Shown one piece after another: positions 6,374-16,702 of a DNA stretch of 42,343 nt. Made by a program: the position numbers and the translations under genes. The stretch spans positions 1 through 42,343 of the forward strand of contig DGLB01000003.1 in the NCBI GenBank assembly GCA_002387845.1, written 5' to 3'. Source of the stretch: Stenotrophomonas maltophilia. GTDB taxonomy: Bacteria; Pseudomonadota; Gammaproteobacteria; Xanthomonadales; Xanthomonadaceae. The notes under the pieces are model-generated. The model worked only from the letters and a program-made list of their open reading frames with translations. It ran no database searches and was not told where the DNA came from. Positions within the stretch are counted from its first letter, which is position 1. The number at the start of each line of letters is the position of its first letter.

Positions 6374-7522
6374 ATGCACGTCGACTGGCAGATGGCCGCT
6401 GCGTATCTGTGGCCGATCGGCATCGCACTGGCGATCGGGCTTCTGGGCTGGTGGGGGCTGATGGCCCTGACCCGTCGCCTTAAAGGGCGCGATTACCGTC
6501 GTGCCCGCATCGCCCGCGTCATCAGCCGGCCGCTGGCATTCGCGCTGCCACTGCTGGTGCTGATCCCCGCGCTGGAAGCGACGCCACTGCAGGAGCGCTG
6601 GCTGGACCAGGCGCTGCGCCTGCTGCACATCGGCCTCACCGCCTGCTTCGTCTGGTTCCTGGTGCGCGCGGTCGCCGCTGGCGAGCAGGCCATCCTGCGC
6701 GAACATCGCATCGACGTCGCCGACAACCTGGCGGCACGCCGCATCCACACCCAGACCCGCGTGCTCAGCCGGGTGCTGATGGGCGCGATCATCCTGGTCG
6801 GGCTGTCGCTGGCGCTGCTCACCTTCCCGATGGTGCGCCAGATCGGCACCGCCCTGCTCGCGTCAGCCGGCATCATCGGCCTGGTTGCCGGCATCGCGGC
6901 CAAGCCGGTGTTCGGCAACCTGATCGCCGGCCTGCAGATCGCATTGACCCAGCCGATCCGGCTGGACGACGTGGTGATCGTTGAAGGCGAGTGGGGCCGG
7001 GTGGAGGAGATCGGCAGCAGCTATGTGGTGGTGCGCATCTGGGACGAACGGCGGATGGTGGTGCCGTTGACCTGGTTCATCGAGAACCCCTTCCAGAACT
7101 GGACCCGGCGCAGCGCCGACCTGCTGGGCACGGCGTTCCTGTGGCTGGATTACCGCGCCCCGATCGGCGTGATCCGCGCCGAGCTGGAGCGCATCTGCCA
7201 GGGCGAGAAACTCTGGGATGGACGCGTCTGCGTCACCCAGGTCACCGAAACCAGCGAACACACCCTGCAGGTCCGCCTGCTGGTCAGCGCCCGCAATTCG
7301 GGCGATGCATTCGACCTGCGCTGCATCGTGCGCGAGCGCATGCTTGATTTCCTCGCCCGCGAGCATCCGCAGGCGCTGCCACGTACCCGCGCCGAGTTGC
7401 TGGAACAGCCGGATCCTGCGCTGCAGGCCGCACGCGGCCGGCCTGCGGGGCACGTGCGCTCGCCGGGTGCGGAGGATGGAGAACCGGTCCTGGAGGCTAG
7501 CGGATCAGGGCTTCGGTCTTGA
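6374..7522 (+). CDS. MscS-family mechanosensitive ion channel protein
   Basis: Members open under membrane tension and release solutes after hypo-osmotic shock. The 382-residue protein has about four hydrophobic segments in residues 1-180 and the diagnostic pore helix plus beta domain: GLVAGIAAKPVFGNLIAG followed by LTQPIRLDDVVIVEGEWGRVEEI and VVVRIWDERRMVVPLTWF. The frame is open upstream to 6278, but the ATG at 6374 has GGGAG at 6364-6368 and gives a membrane-protein N-terminus. The C-terminal 50 residues are polar and look poorly conserved. The last 26 bases overlap the tail of the amidase gene on the other strand. Confidence 0.9.
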   Translation: MHVDWQMAAAYLWPIGIALAIGLLGWWGLMALTRRLKGRDYRRARIARVISRPLAFALPLLVLIPALEATPLQERWLDQALRLLHIGLTACFVWFLVRAVAAGEQAILREHRIDVADNLAARRIHTQTRVLSRVLMGAIILVGLSLALLTFPMVRQIGTALLASAGIIGLVAGIAAKPVFGNLIAGLQIALTQPIRLDDVVIVEGEWGRVEEIGSSYVVVRIWDERRMVVPLTWFIENPFQNWTRRSADLLGTAFLWLDYRAPIGVIRAELERICQGEKLWDGRVCVTQVTETSEHTLQVRLLVSARNSGDAFDLRCIVRERMLDFLAREHPQALPRTRAELLEQPDPALQAARGRPAGHVRSPGAEDGEPVLEASGSGLRS

Positions 7523-9110
7523 ACGTGGGCGGCTTCCGCGCCCGCGTGCGCTGCTCGTAGTCGTAGGCCAGTTCGATCAGGCGTGGTTCGCTCCACGCGG
7601 TGCCCATGAACAGCAGTCCGAGTGGCAGCCCGTTCACATGCGCCATCGGCACGCTGATACTGGGGTAGCCGGCCACGGCGGCGGCACCGTAACTGCCGCC
7701 GGGAAACACATCGGCCTCGCCGCTGCGCAGTGGCCATGCCGCGCCGGTGGTGGGGGCCACCAGGGCGTCCAGGCGCTCGGCCTTGAGCACCGCGTCGATG
7801 CCCTCGGGACCCGCCAGCCGGCGCGCCTCGGTGCGTGCGGCGATGTATTCCGGGCTGCCGAGTGGCCCGGCCTGCGCGGCGCTCTCCATCAGGTCCTGGC
7901 CGAACAGCAGCAGTTCCTTGTCGGCGTGCGTACGGTTGAAGGCGATGATCGCGTCGAGGTCGCGCACCGGGGCCTGCTGGCCGCCCAGATAGCGCGCCAT
8001 GCCGGCCTTGAACTCGTGCAGCAGCACGATCCGCTCGGCGGTCTCCCACTGGTCCTGGGTGGGCAGGCGCACCGGGACAACCACTGCGCCCGCATCCCGC
8101 AGCACCGCCACGGCGTGCTGCAGGGCCGGGGCGACGCCGGGCTGCTGGTCCAGCGGGCCGTACAGCACACCGATCCGCGCCCCGCGCAGGCCGCCGTCCT
8201 TCAGGCGTGCGGTGTAGTCATACACGGCCCGGCCCGGCATCGTCGCAGTGGCCGGGTCAGCGTCGTCGCGGCCGGCCATGGCGGTCAGCAATGCCGCGGC
8301 ATCGGCCACGCTGCGGGTCATCGGCCCCGGCGTGTCCTGGCTGAACGAGATCGGCACCACGCCGTCGCGGCTGACCAGGCCGACCGTCGGCTTCAATCCG
8401 ACGATGCCGTTCACCGCGGCCGGGCAGACGATGCTGCCGTCGGTTTCGGTGCCGACTGCCGCCGCGGCCAGGTTGGCCGATACCGCCACCGCGCTGCCGC
8501 TGCTGGAACCGCACGGGCTGTGGCTGAGCCGGTAGGGATTGCGGGTCTGCCCGCCGCGCGCGCTCCAGCCGGACACGGACTGGCTGGAACGGAAGTTGGC
8601 CCATTCACTGAGGTTGGTCTTGCCCAGGATCAGCGCCCCCGCCGCACGCAGGCGGGCGACCAGGAAGGCGTCGTCAGGACGGAACCCGGCCAGGGCCAGG
8701 GAGCCGGCGCTGGTGCTCATGGGGCGCGCGCCGATGTTGTCCTTGAGCAGCAGCGGAATGCCATGCAGAGGGCCGCGCAGCTGCCCGCGGCGGCGTTCGG
8801 CGTCCAGTGCGGCCGCTTCCTTCAGGGCATCCGGATTGAGCTCGAGTACCGCGTTCAGGCGCGGTCCGGCCCGGTCCAGCCGGGCAATGCGGTCCAGGTA
8901 GGCGCGGGTCAGGGTGACGCTGTCCAGCTCGCCTGCCGCCATCTGCGCCTGCAGGTCGCTGATATCCGCTTCGGCGTAGGGGAACGGGGTACTGGCGTCG
9001 GCCTTGTCCGCGGCGGCGGCATGCGCAGGGCTGGCCAGCAGCGACGACGGCGAGGGCGAACAGCCGCTCAGCGCGATGGCCAGTGCCAGCGATGTCAGTG
9101 ACAGACGCAT
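7497..9110 (-). CDS. Exported amidase, amidase-signature family (probable lipoprotein)
   Basis: Amidase-signature enzymes hydrolyse amide bonds with a Ser-cisSer-Lys triad. The 537-residue product shows all three: K123 in LLLKDN, S201 in CGSSSGSA, and S225 in GTETDGSIVCPA, 24 residues apart as in fatty-acid amide hydrolase. The N-terminus MRLSLTSLALAIALSGCSP is a lipoprotein-like signal (C17), followed by a low-complexity stretch, so the enzyme should act in the periplasm or outer envelope. Substrate is unknown; it lacks any sign of being the GatA subunit of the tRNA amidotransferase (no gatB or gatC nearby, exported). It follows the DUF2127 gene on the same strand with a 65-base gap. Confidence 0.88.
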   Translation of the reverse strand: MRLSLTSLALAIALSGCSPSPSSLLASPAHAAAADKADASTPFPYAEADISDLQAQMAAGELDSVTLTRAYLDRIARLDRAGPRLNAVLELNPDALKEAAALDAERRRGQLRGPLHGIPLLLKDNIGARPMSTSAGSLALAGFRPDDAFLVARLRAAGALILGKTNLSEWANFRSSQSVSGWSARGGQTRNPYRLSHSPCGSSSGSAVAVSANLAAAAVGTETDGSIVCPAAVNGIVGLKPTVGLVSRDGVVPISFSQDTPGPMTRSVADAAALLTAMAGRDDADPATATMPGRAVYDYTARLKDGGLRGARIGVLYGPLDQQPGVAPALQHAVAVLRDAGAVVVPVRLPTQDQWETAERIVLLHEFKAGMARYLGGQQAPVRDLDAIIAFNRTHADKELLLFGQDLMESAAQAGPLGSPEYIAARTEARRLAGPEGIDAVLKAERLDALVAPTTGAAWPLRSGEADVFPGGSYGAAAVAGYPSISVPMAHVNGLPLGLLFMGTAWSEPRLIELAYDYEQRTRARKPPTFKTEALIR

Positions 9111-9175
9111 CAGTGGGTGTCAGGTGTCCCCGGGTGCAGCGCTCAGGCTAACCAGCGGCTGCCGCGCTTGGCAAC

Positions 9176-9640
9176 TCAGTGGCGTTTGCGCAGGTCGCGG
9201 GCAAGCACGCCGACCACGATCAGGTTGATCACCAGCACCGTCCACGAAGCCCAGCCGGGGTGGCGGATGATGGCGTAGATGTCGAAGGGCAGGTAGATGC
9301 CCGCGGTCACACAGCCGAGCCAGGAAGCCCAGGCCTTGGCCCGCCACAGGCCCCACGCCTCGAACAGGTGCAGGATGCCGTAGGCGACCATCGCCGCAGC
9401 GGCCAGGTGCACCGCGTCGGGGCTGATCATGTTCAGCAGCGAGGGCAGGGTGCCGTGATCCGGGTCCAGGCTGAAACGCCGGATCAGGGCATTGACCCCA
9501 TCGCGCAGGGGCTGCGGACCGAGCACTTCCAGCCCGGTCGCCGCCAGCAGCGCCAGTGCCGCCTTGCCGGCTTCCAGCAAGGCGATCACATGAAGACCCG
9601 GATGCGTGTGCGGATCCGGGTTGTAGGGCTTGTCGGTCAC
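9176..9640 (-). CDS. DUF2127-family membrane protein
   Basis: A 154-residue protein of unknown function. The sequence has the DUF2127 pattern: GLHVIALLEAGKAALALLAATG near the start, a mid-protein HLAAAAMVAYGILHLFEAWGLWRAKAWASWLG, and IYLPFDIYAIIRHPGW before a last hydrophobic helix, making about four transmembrane segments. It starts with GTG (complement of 9638-9640), 13 bases after the typA stop, so it is probably translated from the typA transcript. No function is inferred. Confidence 0.85.
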   Translation of the reverse strand: MTDKPYNPDPHTHPGLHVIALLEAGKAALALLAATGLEVLGPQPLRDGVNALIRRFSLDPDHGTLPSLLNMISPDAVHLAAAAMVAYGILHLFEAWGLWRAKAWASWLGCVTAGIYLPFDIYAIIRHPGWASWTVLVINLIVVGVLARDLRKRH

Positions 9641-9653
9641 GACAATGGTCCGA

Positions 9654-11483
<1,830 letters not shown>

Positions 11484-11530
11484 GCGAAAGGGGGCCAGTC
11501 GGCGCCGGAAGTTGAAAAATGAAGTCCAAC

Positions 11531-11536
11531 ATTATA
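11531..11536 (-). promoter_or_regulatory. -10 box of the typA promoter
   Basis: The minus strand reads TATAAT here, 48 bases before the typA ATG. A -35 at the standard distance would be TTCGCG (complement of 11554-11559), a weak match. Confidence 0.55.
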
Positions 11537-11600
11537 CCGCTTTCATGACCAAACGCGAAAAGCGCCCATTCAGGCGATTCCCTGGGGGGGCTTGGCCCCG

Positions 11601-11660
11601 GTAGCGCCGGCCGTTGGCCGGACCAGGCAATCCTGAGGGCCGGCCAACGGCCGGCGCTGC
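11601..11660. repeat. GTAG (SMAG-type) REP doublet in the typA-ppiB divergent region
   Basis: GTAGCGCCGGCCGTTGGCCGG (11601 on) is followed, after 18 bases, by its inverted copy at 11640-11660, which differs at one position (GCAG for GTAG when read on the other strand). Each half also contains an internal CCGGCC/GGCCGG palindrome. This is the typical inverted pair of GTAG-headed repetitive palindromes known from Stenotrophomonas maltophilia. It lies between two divergent promoters. Confidence 0.8.
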
Positions 11661-11752
11661 GGGGGCGTTCGACCATGGTCAGGCAGGCCAGTTCCGCAGG
11701 CGCGGTGTATCCTTACGGGGCTGAGACACCCCCGAATATTCCAAGGATCCAC

Positions 11753-12247
11753 ATGTCCCTCATCGCCACCTTCGACACCACCCAGGGCCCGATCAAGGTC
11801 GAGCTGTACCCGGACAAGGCCCCGCTGACCGTGGCCAACTTCGTGAACCTGGTCAAGCACGGTTTCTATGACGGCCTGATCTTCCACCGCGTCATCGCCG
11901 ACTTCATGATCCAGGGCGGCTGCCCGCAGGGGCGTGGCACCGGCGGCCCGGGCTACAAGTTCGAAGACGAAACCAAGAACGGCGTGAAGCACCAGATCGG
12001 CTCGCTGTCGATGGCCAATGCCGGTCCGAACACCAACGGCAGCCAGTTCTTCATCACCCACATCAAGACCGATTGGCTGGACGGCAGGCACACCGTGTTC
12101 GGCCAGGTCCTGGAAGGCCAGGCCATCGTCGATTCGGTCAAGCAGGGCGACGTGATCCATTCGATCACCCTGGAAGGCGACACCGACGCCGTGCTGGCCG
12201 CCCAGGCCGACCGCGTCGCGGAGTGGAACAAGCTCCTTTCCGCCTGA
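11753..12247 (+). CDS. ppiB: Peptidyl-prolyl cis-trans isomerase, cyclophilin type
   Basis: Cyclophilins speed up cis-trans isomerisation of X-Pro bonds during folding. The 164-residue protein contains the conserved FHRVIADFMIQGG and TNGSQFFIT segments, with the active-site Arg in FHR. There is no signal peptide, so this is the cytoplasmic PpiB type. The frame is open to 11675, but AAGGA at 11743-11747 points to the ATG at 11753 and the upstream residues are not family-like. A terminator follows at 12255-12280. Confidence 0.95.
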   Translation: MSLIATFDTTQGPIKVELYPDKAPLTVANFVNLVKHGFYDGLIFHRVIADFMIQGGCPQGRGTGGPGYKFEDETKNGVKHQIGSLSMANAGPNTNGSQFFITHIKTDWLDGRHTVFGQVLEGQAIVDSVKQGDVIHSITLEGDTDAVLAAQADRVAEWNKLLSA

Positions 12248-12254
12248 TGATTCC

Positions 12255-12280
12255 AACGGTCCCCTGACGGGGGCCGTTTT
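12255..12280 (+). terminator. Intrinsic terminator after ppiB
   Basis: AACGGTCCCC (12255-12264), loop TGAC, GGGGGCCGTT (12269-12278) with one GU pair, then TT. Placed 8 bases after the stop. Confidence 0.8.
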
Positions 12281-12366
12281 CATGTCTGCGGCCGCCCCGC
12301 CAGGTCATCCCCGCCCGGCGGCCTTCTCCCACTACGTTTTTTCGCTTTTTAGCAGAGGAAATCCCC

Positions 12367-13353
12367 ATGAAAGCACCTGTTCGTGTTGCCGTGACCGGCG
12401 CCGCCGGCCAGATCGGCTACGCCCTGCTGTTCCGCATCGCCTCCGGCGAAATGCTCGGCAAGGACCAGCCGGTCATCCTGCAGCTCCTTGAACTGCCGGT
12501 GGAAAAGGCCCAGGCCGCCCTGAAGGGCGTGATGATGGAACTGGAAGACTGCGCCTTCCCGCTGCTGGCCGGCATGGTGGGCACCGACGACGCCGAAGTG
12601 GCGTTCAAGGACGCCGACATCGCCCTGCTGGTCGGCGCGCGTCCGCGCGGCCCGGGCATGGAGCGCAAGGACCTGCTGCTGGAAAACGCCAAGATCTTCA
12701 CCGCCCAGGGCGCGGCACTGAACAAGGTCGCCAAGCGTGACGTCAAGGTGCTGGTGGTCGGCAACCCGGCCAACACCAATGCCTACATCGCGATGAAGTC
12801 GGCTCCGGACCTGAACCCGCGCAACTTCACCGCCATGCTGCGCCTGGACCACAACCGCGCGCTGAGCCAGCTGTCGACCAAGCTGGGCAAGCCGGTTGGT
12901 GGCATGGAAAAGCTGGTGGTGTGGGGCAACCACAGCCCGACCATGTACCCGGACTACCGCTTCGCCACCGCCGACGGTGCCTCCATCGCCGACGCCATCA
13001 ACGACCAGGAATGGAACGCCAACACCTTCATTCCGACCGTGGGCAAGCGCGGTGCGGCCATCATTGAAGCCCGTGGTTCGTCCTCGGCCGCTTCGGCTGC
13101 CAATGCCGCCATCGACCACGTGCGTGACTGGGTGCTGGGCAGCAACGGCAAGTGGGTCACCATGGGCGTGCCGTCCGACGGCTCCTATGGCATTCCGGAA
13201 GGCGTGATCTTCGGCTTCGCCGTGACCACCCAGAACGGCGAGTACACCCTGGTCAAGGACCTGCCGATCGACGACTTCAGCCAGAAGTACATCGACAAGA
13301 CCCTGGCCGAGCTGGAAGAAGAACGCGCCGGCGTCGCCCACCTGCTGGGCTGA
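12367..13353 (+). CDS. mdh: Malate dehydrogenase
   Basis: Interconverts malate and oxaloacetate with NAD in the TCA cycle. The 328-residue protein starts MKAPVRVAVTGAAGQIGYALL, the nucleotide-binding GxxGxxG of the longer cytosolic-type MDH family found in xanthomonads and actinobacteria. Substrate-binding region ARPRGPGMERKDLL (about 91-104), VVGNPANTNAY, LDHNRA (D161 of the catalytic pair) and VVWGNHSPTMYPD with catalytic H189 are all present. AGAGGAAA lies just upstream of the ATG. It has its own terminator at 13376-13404. High use of preferred codons fits strong expression. Confidence 0.97.
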   Translation: MKAPVRVAVTGAAGQIGYALLFRIASGEMLGKDQPVILQLLELPVEKAQAALKGVMMELEDCAFPLLAGMVGTDDAEVAFKDADIALLVGARPRGPGMERKDLLLENAKIFTAQGAALNKVAKRDVKVLVVGNPANTNAYIAMKSAPDLNPRNFTAMLRLDHNRALSQLSTKLGKPVGGMEKLVVWGNHSPTMYPDYRFATADGASIADAINDQEWNANTFIPTVGKRGAAIIEARGSSSAASAANAAIDHVRDWVLGSNGKWVTMGVPSDGSYGIPEGVIFGFAVTTQNGEYTLVKDLPIDDFSQKYIDKTLAELEEERAGVAHLLG

Positions 13354-13375
13354 TCGCGTCTGCAATGCGACGATC

Positions 13376-13404
13376 AACGGGGAGGCTTCGGCTTCCCCGT
13401 TTTC
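13376..13404 (+). terminator. Intrinsic terminator after mdh
   Basis: AACGGGGAGGC (13376-13386), loop TTCG, GCTTCCCCGTT (13391-13401), followed by TTCG. Eleven pairs with one GU. It lies about 22 bases after the mdh stop and 25 before the next start. Confidence 0.78.
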
Positions 13405-13425
13405 GTTCTGGAGTACCGGACCCGC

Positions 13426-14034
13426 ATGATCCATCTGCACTACGCCGACGACGCCCTGCTGGTGGCCGAAAAGCCCCCCGGCCTGCTGTCCGTGCCCGGG
13501 CGCACGCCGGAGAACCAGGATTGCGTGGTGGCCCGGTTGCAGGCGCTTTATCCGGATGCGCTCACCGTGCACCGCCTGGACCAGGTCACCTCGGGGCTGC
13601 TGCTGCACGCACGCGGCAAGGCCATGCAGGCGGCGCTGTCGGCGCAGTTTGAACAACGCCAAGTGCACAAGCGCTACCTGGCGGTGCTGGAGGGCGTGCT
13701 GGAGGGCGAAGCAGGGGAGGTGAACCTGCCGCTGATCGTCGACTGGCCGAACCGGCCGAAGCAGCAGGTCGATCATGTACGCGGAAAACCCGCGCTGACC
13801 CGCTGGCGGGTGCTGGCCCGGGAGGCCGGGCATACCCATGTGGAACTGGAACCGGTGACCGGGCGCAGCCATCAGCTGCGCCTGCATATGGCCAGCCTGG
13901 GGTACCCGATCGTGGGTGACGTGCTGTATGGGGCAAAGGCGGCCGGGTGCGTGTATCTGCATGCGTGTTCATTGCAGTTCACGCATCCGCTCAGTGGCGA
14001 GCCGATGACGGTGGCGTCCGCGCAACCCTGGTAG
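13426..14034 (+). CDS. rluA: RluA-family RNA pseudouridine synthase
   Basis: Converts uridine to pseudouridine in RNA. The 202-residue protein has no S4 domain and begins with an NKPxGLLSVPGR-like segment (AEKPPGLLSVPGR), then HRLDQVTSGL with the catalytic aspartate D52, KRYLAVLEG, and VTGRSHQLRLHMASLGYPIVGD. This matches E. coli RluA (modifies 23S U746 and tRNA U32), which also lacks the S4 domain; the exact target is inferred from that similarity. The stop codon TAG is part of a GTAG palindrome (14031-14057). Confidence 0.87.
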   Translation: MIHLHYADDALLVAEKPPGLLSVPGRTPENQDCVVARLQALYPDALTVHRLDQVTSGLLLHARGKAMQAALSAQFEQRQVHKRYLAVLEGVLEGEAGEVNLPLIVDWPNRPKQQVDHVRGKPALTRWRVLAREAGHTHVELEPVTGRSHQLRLHMASLGYPIVGDVLYGAKAAGCVYLHACSLQFTHPLSGEPMTVASAQPW

Positions 14035-14057
14035 CGCCGGCCGTGGGCCGGCCCTGC
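14031..14057. repeat. GTAG (SMAG-type) palindrome overlapping a stop codon
   Basis: Begins GTAG at 14031; the stem is GCCGGCC (14036-14042), loop GTG, GGCCGGC (14046-14052). The TAG at 14032-14034 is the stop codon of the upstream pseudouridine synthase gene, so the repeat has supplied or preserved the gene end. It could also act as a 3' mRNA hairpin. Confidence 0.8.
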
Positions 14058-14146
14058 CCGGCACATCCCTTACGACCAAGGTAGGGCGGCTGCGCACGCG
14101 GCACGCGACTATGCTCGAACCCATGACTTTGTCTGGGAGGGCTGTC

Positions 14147-16024
14147 ATGCGCTACGAAGAGCTGTACCGGAAATCGATCGAAGAACCCGAGGCGTTCTGG
14201 GCCGAGGAAGCCCAGCGCATCTATTGGCACAAGCAGCCGGAACAGGTGCTGGACTACAGCACCCCGCCGTTCCGGCGCTGGTTCGTCGGCGGTGAAACCA
14301 ATCTCTGCTACAACGCCGTCGACCGTCATCTGGTCGACCGGCCCGACCAGCTGGCCCTGGTCGCCATCTCGACCGAGACCCAGGTCACCCGCGAGATCAC
14401 CTACCGCGAGCTGTACCGCGAAGTGAATGCGTTCGCGGCGGTGCTGCAGCGGCTGGACGTGCAGCGCGGTGACCGCGTCGTCATCTATATGCCCAACATG
14501 GCCGAAGCGGTGTTCGCCATGCTGGCCTGCGCGCGCATCGGCGCGATCCACTCGGTGGTGTTCGGCGGCTTCGCCGCGCACAACCTGGCACTGCGCATCG
14601 ATGACGCCGCGCCCAAGCTGCTGATCGCTGCCGATGCCGGCAAGCGCGGTGGCAAGGTGATTCCGTACAAGGCCATGGTTGATGCCGCCTGCGCCGAAGC
14701 CAAGCCGCCACCGCCGCATGTGCTGATCGTGTCGCGCGGGCTGGATCCGGCCGAGCCCAAGGTGCCCGGTCGTGACCTGGATTACGCCACCCTGCGTGCC
14801 GAGGTCGGCGACCAGGATGTACCGGTGGTGTGGCTGGAATCCAACGAGCCCAGCTACCTGCTGTACACCTCCGGCACCACCGGCAAGCCCAAAGGCGTGC
14901 AGCGCGACGTGGGCGGCTATGCGGTCGCGATGGCGCAGTCGATGCGCACCGTGTTCGACTGCGCGCCGGGTCAGGTGATGTTCTCCACCTCCGATGTCGG
15001 CTGGGCCGTGGGCCACTCCTACAATGTCTACGGTCCACTGATCGGCGGCTGCACCTCGCTGTTGTACGAGGGCCTGCCGACCAGCCCGGATCCGGGCATC
15101 TGGTGGGCGCTGTGCGAACAGTACGGGGTGCGCACGCTGTTCTCGTCCCCCACCGCCATCCGCGTGCTGAAGAAGCACGACGCCGACTTCATCAAACGCC
15201 ACGACCTGGCCGCACTCAAGTATGTGTTCCTGGCCGGTGAACCGCTGGACGAACCGACCGCGCACTGGATCAACGATGCGCTGGGCAAGCCGATCATCGA
15301 CAACTACTGGCAGACCGAAACCGGCTGGCCCGCGCTGACCCTGCTGCCCGGGGTGGACCTGAAGCCGGTGCGGTTCGGCTCGCCGGGCTTCCCCAACCTG
15401 GGCTACCGCATGAAGGTGATCGACGAGAACACCGGCGTGGAGGTCGAGCCGGGCCAGAAGGGCGTGCTGGTGATGGTGCCGCCGTTGCCGCCGGGGTGCA
15501 TGAGCACGGTGTGGAAAGACGACGACCGCTTCCTGCAGAGTTACTTCAGTCATTTCAAGGAACTGCTGTACAGCTCGTTGGACTGGGCGATCCGCGACGA
15601 GGAGGGTTATACCTTCATCCTCGGCCGCACCGACGATGTCATCAACGTGGCCGGCCACCGGCTGGGCACGCGCGAGATCGAAGAGTGCATCTCGGGGCAT
15701 CCGCAGGTGGCCGAAGCGGCGGTGATCGGGGTCAAGGACGAGCTGAAGGGGCAGGTGCCACTGGTGTTCGTCACCCTGAAGCAGGCCGTGACCGGCGATG
15801 GCAGCGCCGTGGTCGCCGAGATGATGCAGCGGGTGACCGGTTCGCTGGGCGCGGTCGCGCGGCCGGCGCACATCCATATCGTCAATGCATTGCCCAAGAC
15901 CCGTTCGGGCAAGCTGCTGAGACGTTCGCTGCAGGCGCTGGCCGAAGATCGTGATCCCGGTGACCTGTCGACCCTGGACGATCCGGGAGCCCTGGACGAG
16001 ATCCGGCGCGCGCTCGGCCAGTGA
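14147..16024 (+). CDS. prpE: Propionate-CoA ligase (propionyl-CoA synthetase)
   Basis: Activates propionate (and to a lesser degree acetate) to the CoA thioester through an acyl-adenylate. The 625-residue protein is of the AMP-forming acyl-CoA synthetase family: Y240-TSGTTGKPKG (phosphate loop), DNYWQTETGWP, GRTDDVINVAGHRLGTREIE, and PKTRSGK-K589, matching the acetylation-controlled catalytic lysine (K592) of Salmonella PrpE. Length is close to that protein (628). The ATG at 14147 follows GGGAGG at 14135-14140; upstream in-frame starts to 14111 are disfavoured. No prpBCD genes are adjacent, so it is transcribed apart from the methylcitrate pathway. Confidence 0.92.
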   Translation: MRYEELYRKSIEEPEAFWAEEAQRIYWHKQPEQVLDYSTPPFRRWFVGGETNLCYNAVDRHLVDRPDQLALVAISTETQVTREITYRELYREVNAFAAVLQRLDVQRGDRVVIYMPNMAEAVFAMLACARIGAIHSVVFGGFAAHNLALRIDDAAPKLLIAADAGKRGGKVIPYKAMVDAACAEAKPPPPHVLIVSRGLDPAEPKVPGRDLDYATLRAEVGDQDVPVVWLESNEPSYLLYTSGTTGKPKGVQRDVGGYAVAMAQSMRTVFDCAPGQVMFSTSDVGWAVGHSYNVYGPLIGGCTSLLYEGLPTSPDPGIWWALCEQYGVRTLFSSPTAIRVLKKHDADFIKRHDLAALKYVFLAGEPLDEPTAHWINDALGKPIIDNYWQTETGWPALTLLPGVDLKPVRFGSPGFPNLGYRMKVIDENTGVEVEPGQKGVLVMVPPLPPGCMSTVWKDDDRFLQSYFSHFKELLYSSLDWAIRDEEGYTFILGRTDDVINVAGHRLGTREIEECISGHPQVAEAAVIGVKDELKGQVPLVFVTLKQAVTGDGSAVVAEMMQRVTGSLGAVARPAHIHIVNALPKTRSGKLLRRSLQALAEDRDPGDLSTLDDPGALDEIRRALGQ

Positions 16025-16031
16025 TGGCGAT

Positions 16032-16054
16032 GGGGTGTTGCGGTGCAGCACCCC
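16032..16054 (+). terminator. Hairpin after prpE
   Basis: GGGGTGTTGC (16032-16041), loop GGT, GCAGCACCCC (16045-16054): ten pairs with one GU. No T-run, so termination strength is uncertain. Confidence 0.45.
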
Positions 16055-16190
16055 TGATCATGAACGTCGGTTAAGCTTCGGTTGTGGTGGGGGTCGGCGC
16101 GTCACGTGCCGAGGCACCACAAAGGGGGCGTGGCGCGGCCGTTGATCCATCGGCGGCGTCCGCAGCTGCACAGAGTGACAGGGGGACAAC

Positions 16191-16685
16191 ATGGCGTTCA
16201 TCCATGCCAAGACGGCTGCCGGCCGTCAGGAAATCGAAGACCGTGCGCGCAAACTGCCGCCGGGACTGCGCTCCATTCTGCTGATGGTCGATGGCCAGCG
16301 CGATGATGACGAATTGACCGGCATGCTGCCGGGCCTGCGCGCGCCGGACGACGCGCTGGCGCAACTGCAGGCAATGGGCCTGATTGAAGTGGTCGGTGGG
16401 GCGTTGGCCGCTGCCGCGCCGCGTGCACTGACCGCCGGGCGCGAACACGACCCGGCGCTGTACAAGCAGCTGTACGACTGGATGAGCGAATCGGTGCGCA
16501 GGCATCTGGGCCTGAAGGGCTACTTCATGCAGCTCAAGATTGAACGCTGCACCGATGCGGCCAGTCTGGAAAAACTGTGGCCGGAAATGGCGGCCGCAGT
16601 GTCCAAGGCCAAGAGCCCGGCCTTGGCCAGCCGCTGGATGGAAGAAACGCGCGCACTGCTGAGCAGCCAGCCCGAGGCGGTGTGA
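16191..16685 (+). CDS. Conserved-looking protein of unknown function (164 aa)
   Basis: The 164-residue product has no signal peptide or membrane segment. It starts MAFIHAKTAAGRQEIEDRARKL, followed by LPPGLRSILLMVDGQRDDDEL and a region of short helices (LYDWMSESVRRHLGLKGYFM). The KT-x2-G-x2-EI-x2-R-x3-LP-x3-R-x3-LVDG style of N-terminus occurs in several small proteobacterial proteins, but I cannot name a characterised one. GGGGGAC precedes the ATG. The gene is single, between prpE and a GTAG palindrome; the third-base pattern and codon use fit the neighbours, so it is probably real. Function unknown. Confidence 0.75.
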   Translation: MAFIHAKTAAGRQEIEDRARKLPPGLRSILLMVDGQRDDDELTGMLPGLRAPDDALAQLQAMGLIEVVGGALAAAAPRALTAGREHDPALYKQLYDWMSESVRRHLGLKGYFMQLKIERCTDAASLEKLWPEMAAAVSKAKSPALASRWMEETRALLSSQPEAV

Positions 16686-16702
16686 ACGCCCACCGCACCC
16701 CG

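Noticed and set aside
7218..9101. 627-codon plus-strand frame opposite the amidase
   Set aside because: Antisense shadow; the amidase has its full Ser-Ser-Lys triad and signal sequence.
7497..9110. Amidase as GatA of the tRNA amidotransferase
   Set aside because: It has a lipoprotein-type signal and no gatB or gatC beside it; the triad is general to the amidase family.
13991..16051. 686-codon minus-strand frame opposite prpE
   Set aside because: Antisense shadow. PrpE is certain by its motifs, and no ribosome site or family similarity supports the reverse frame.
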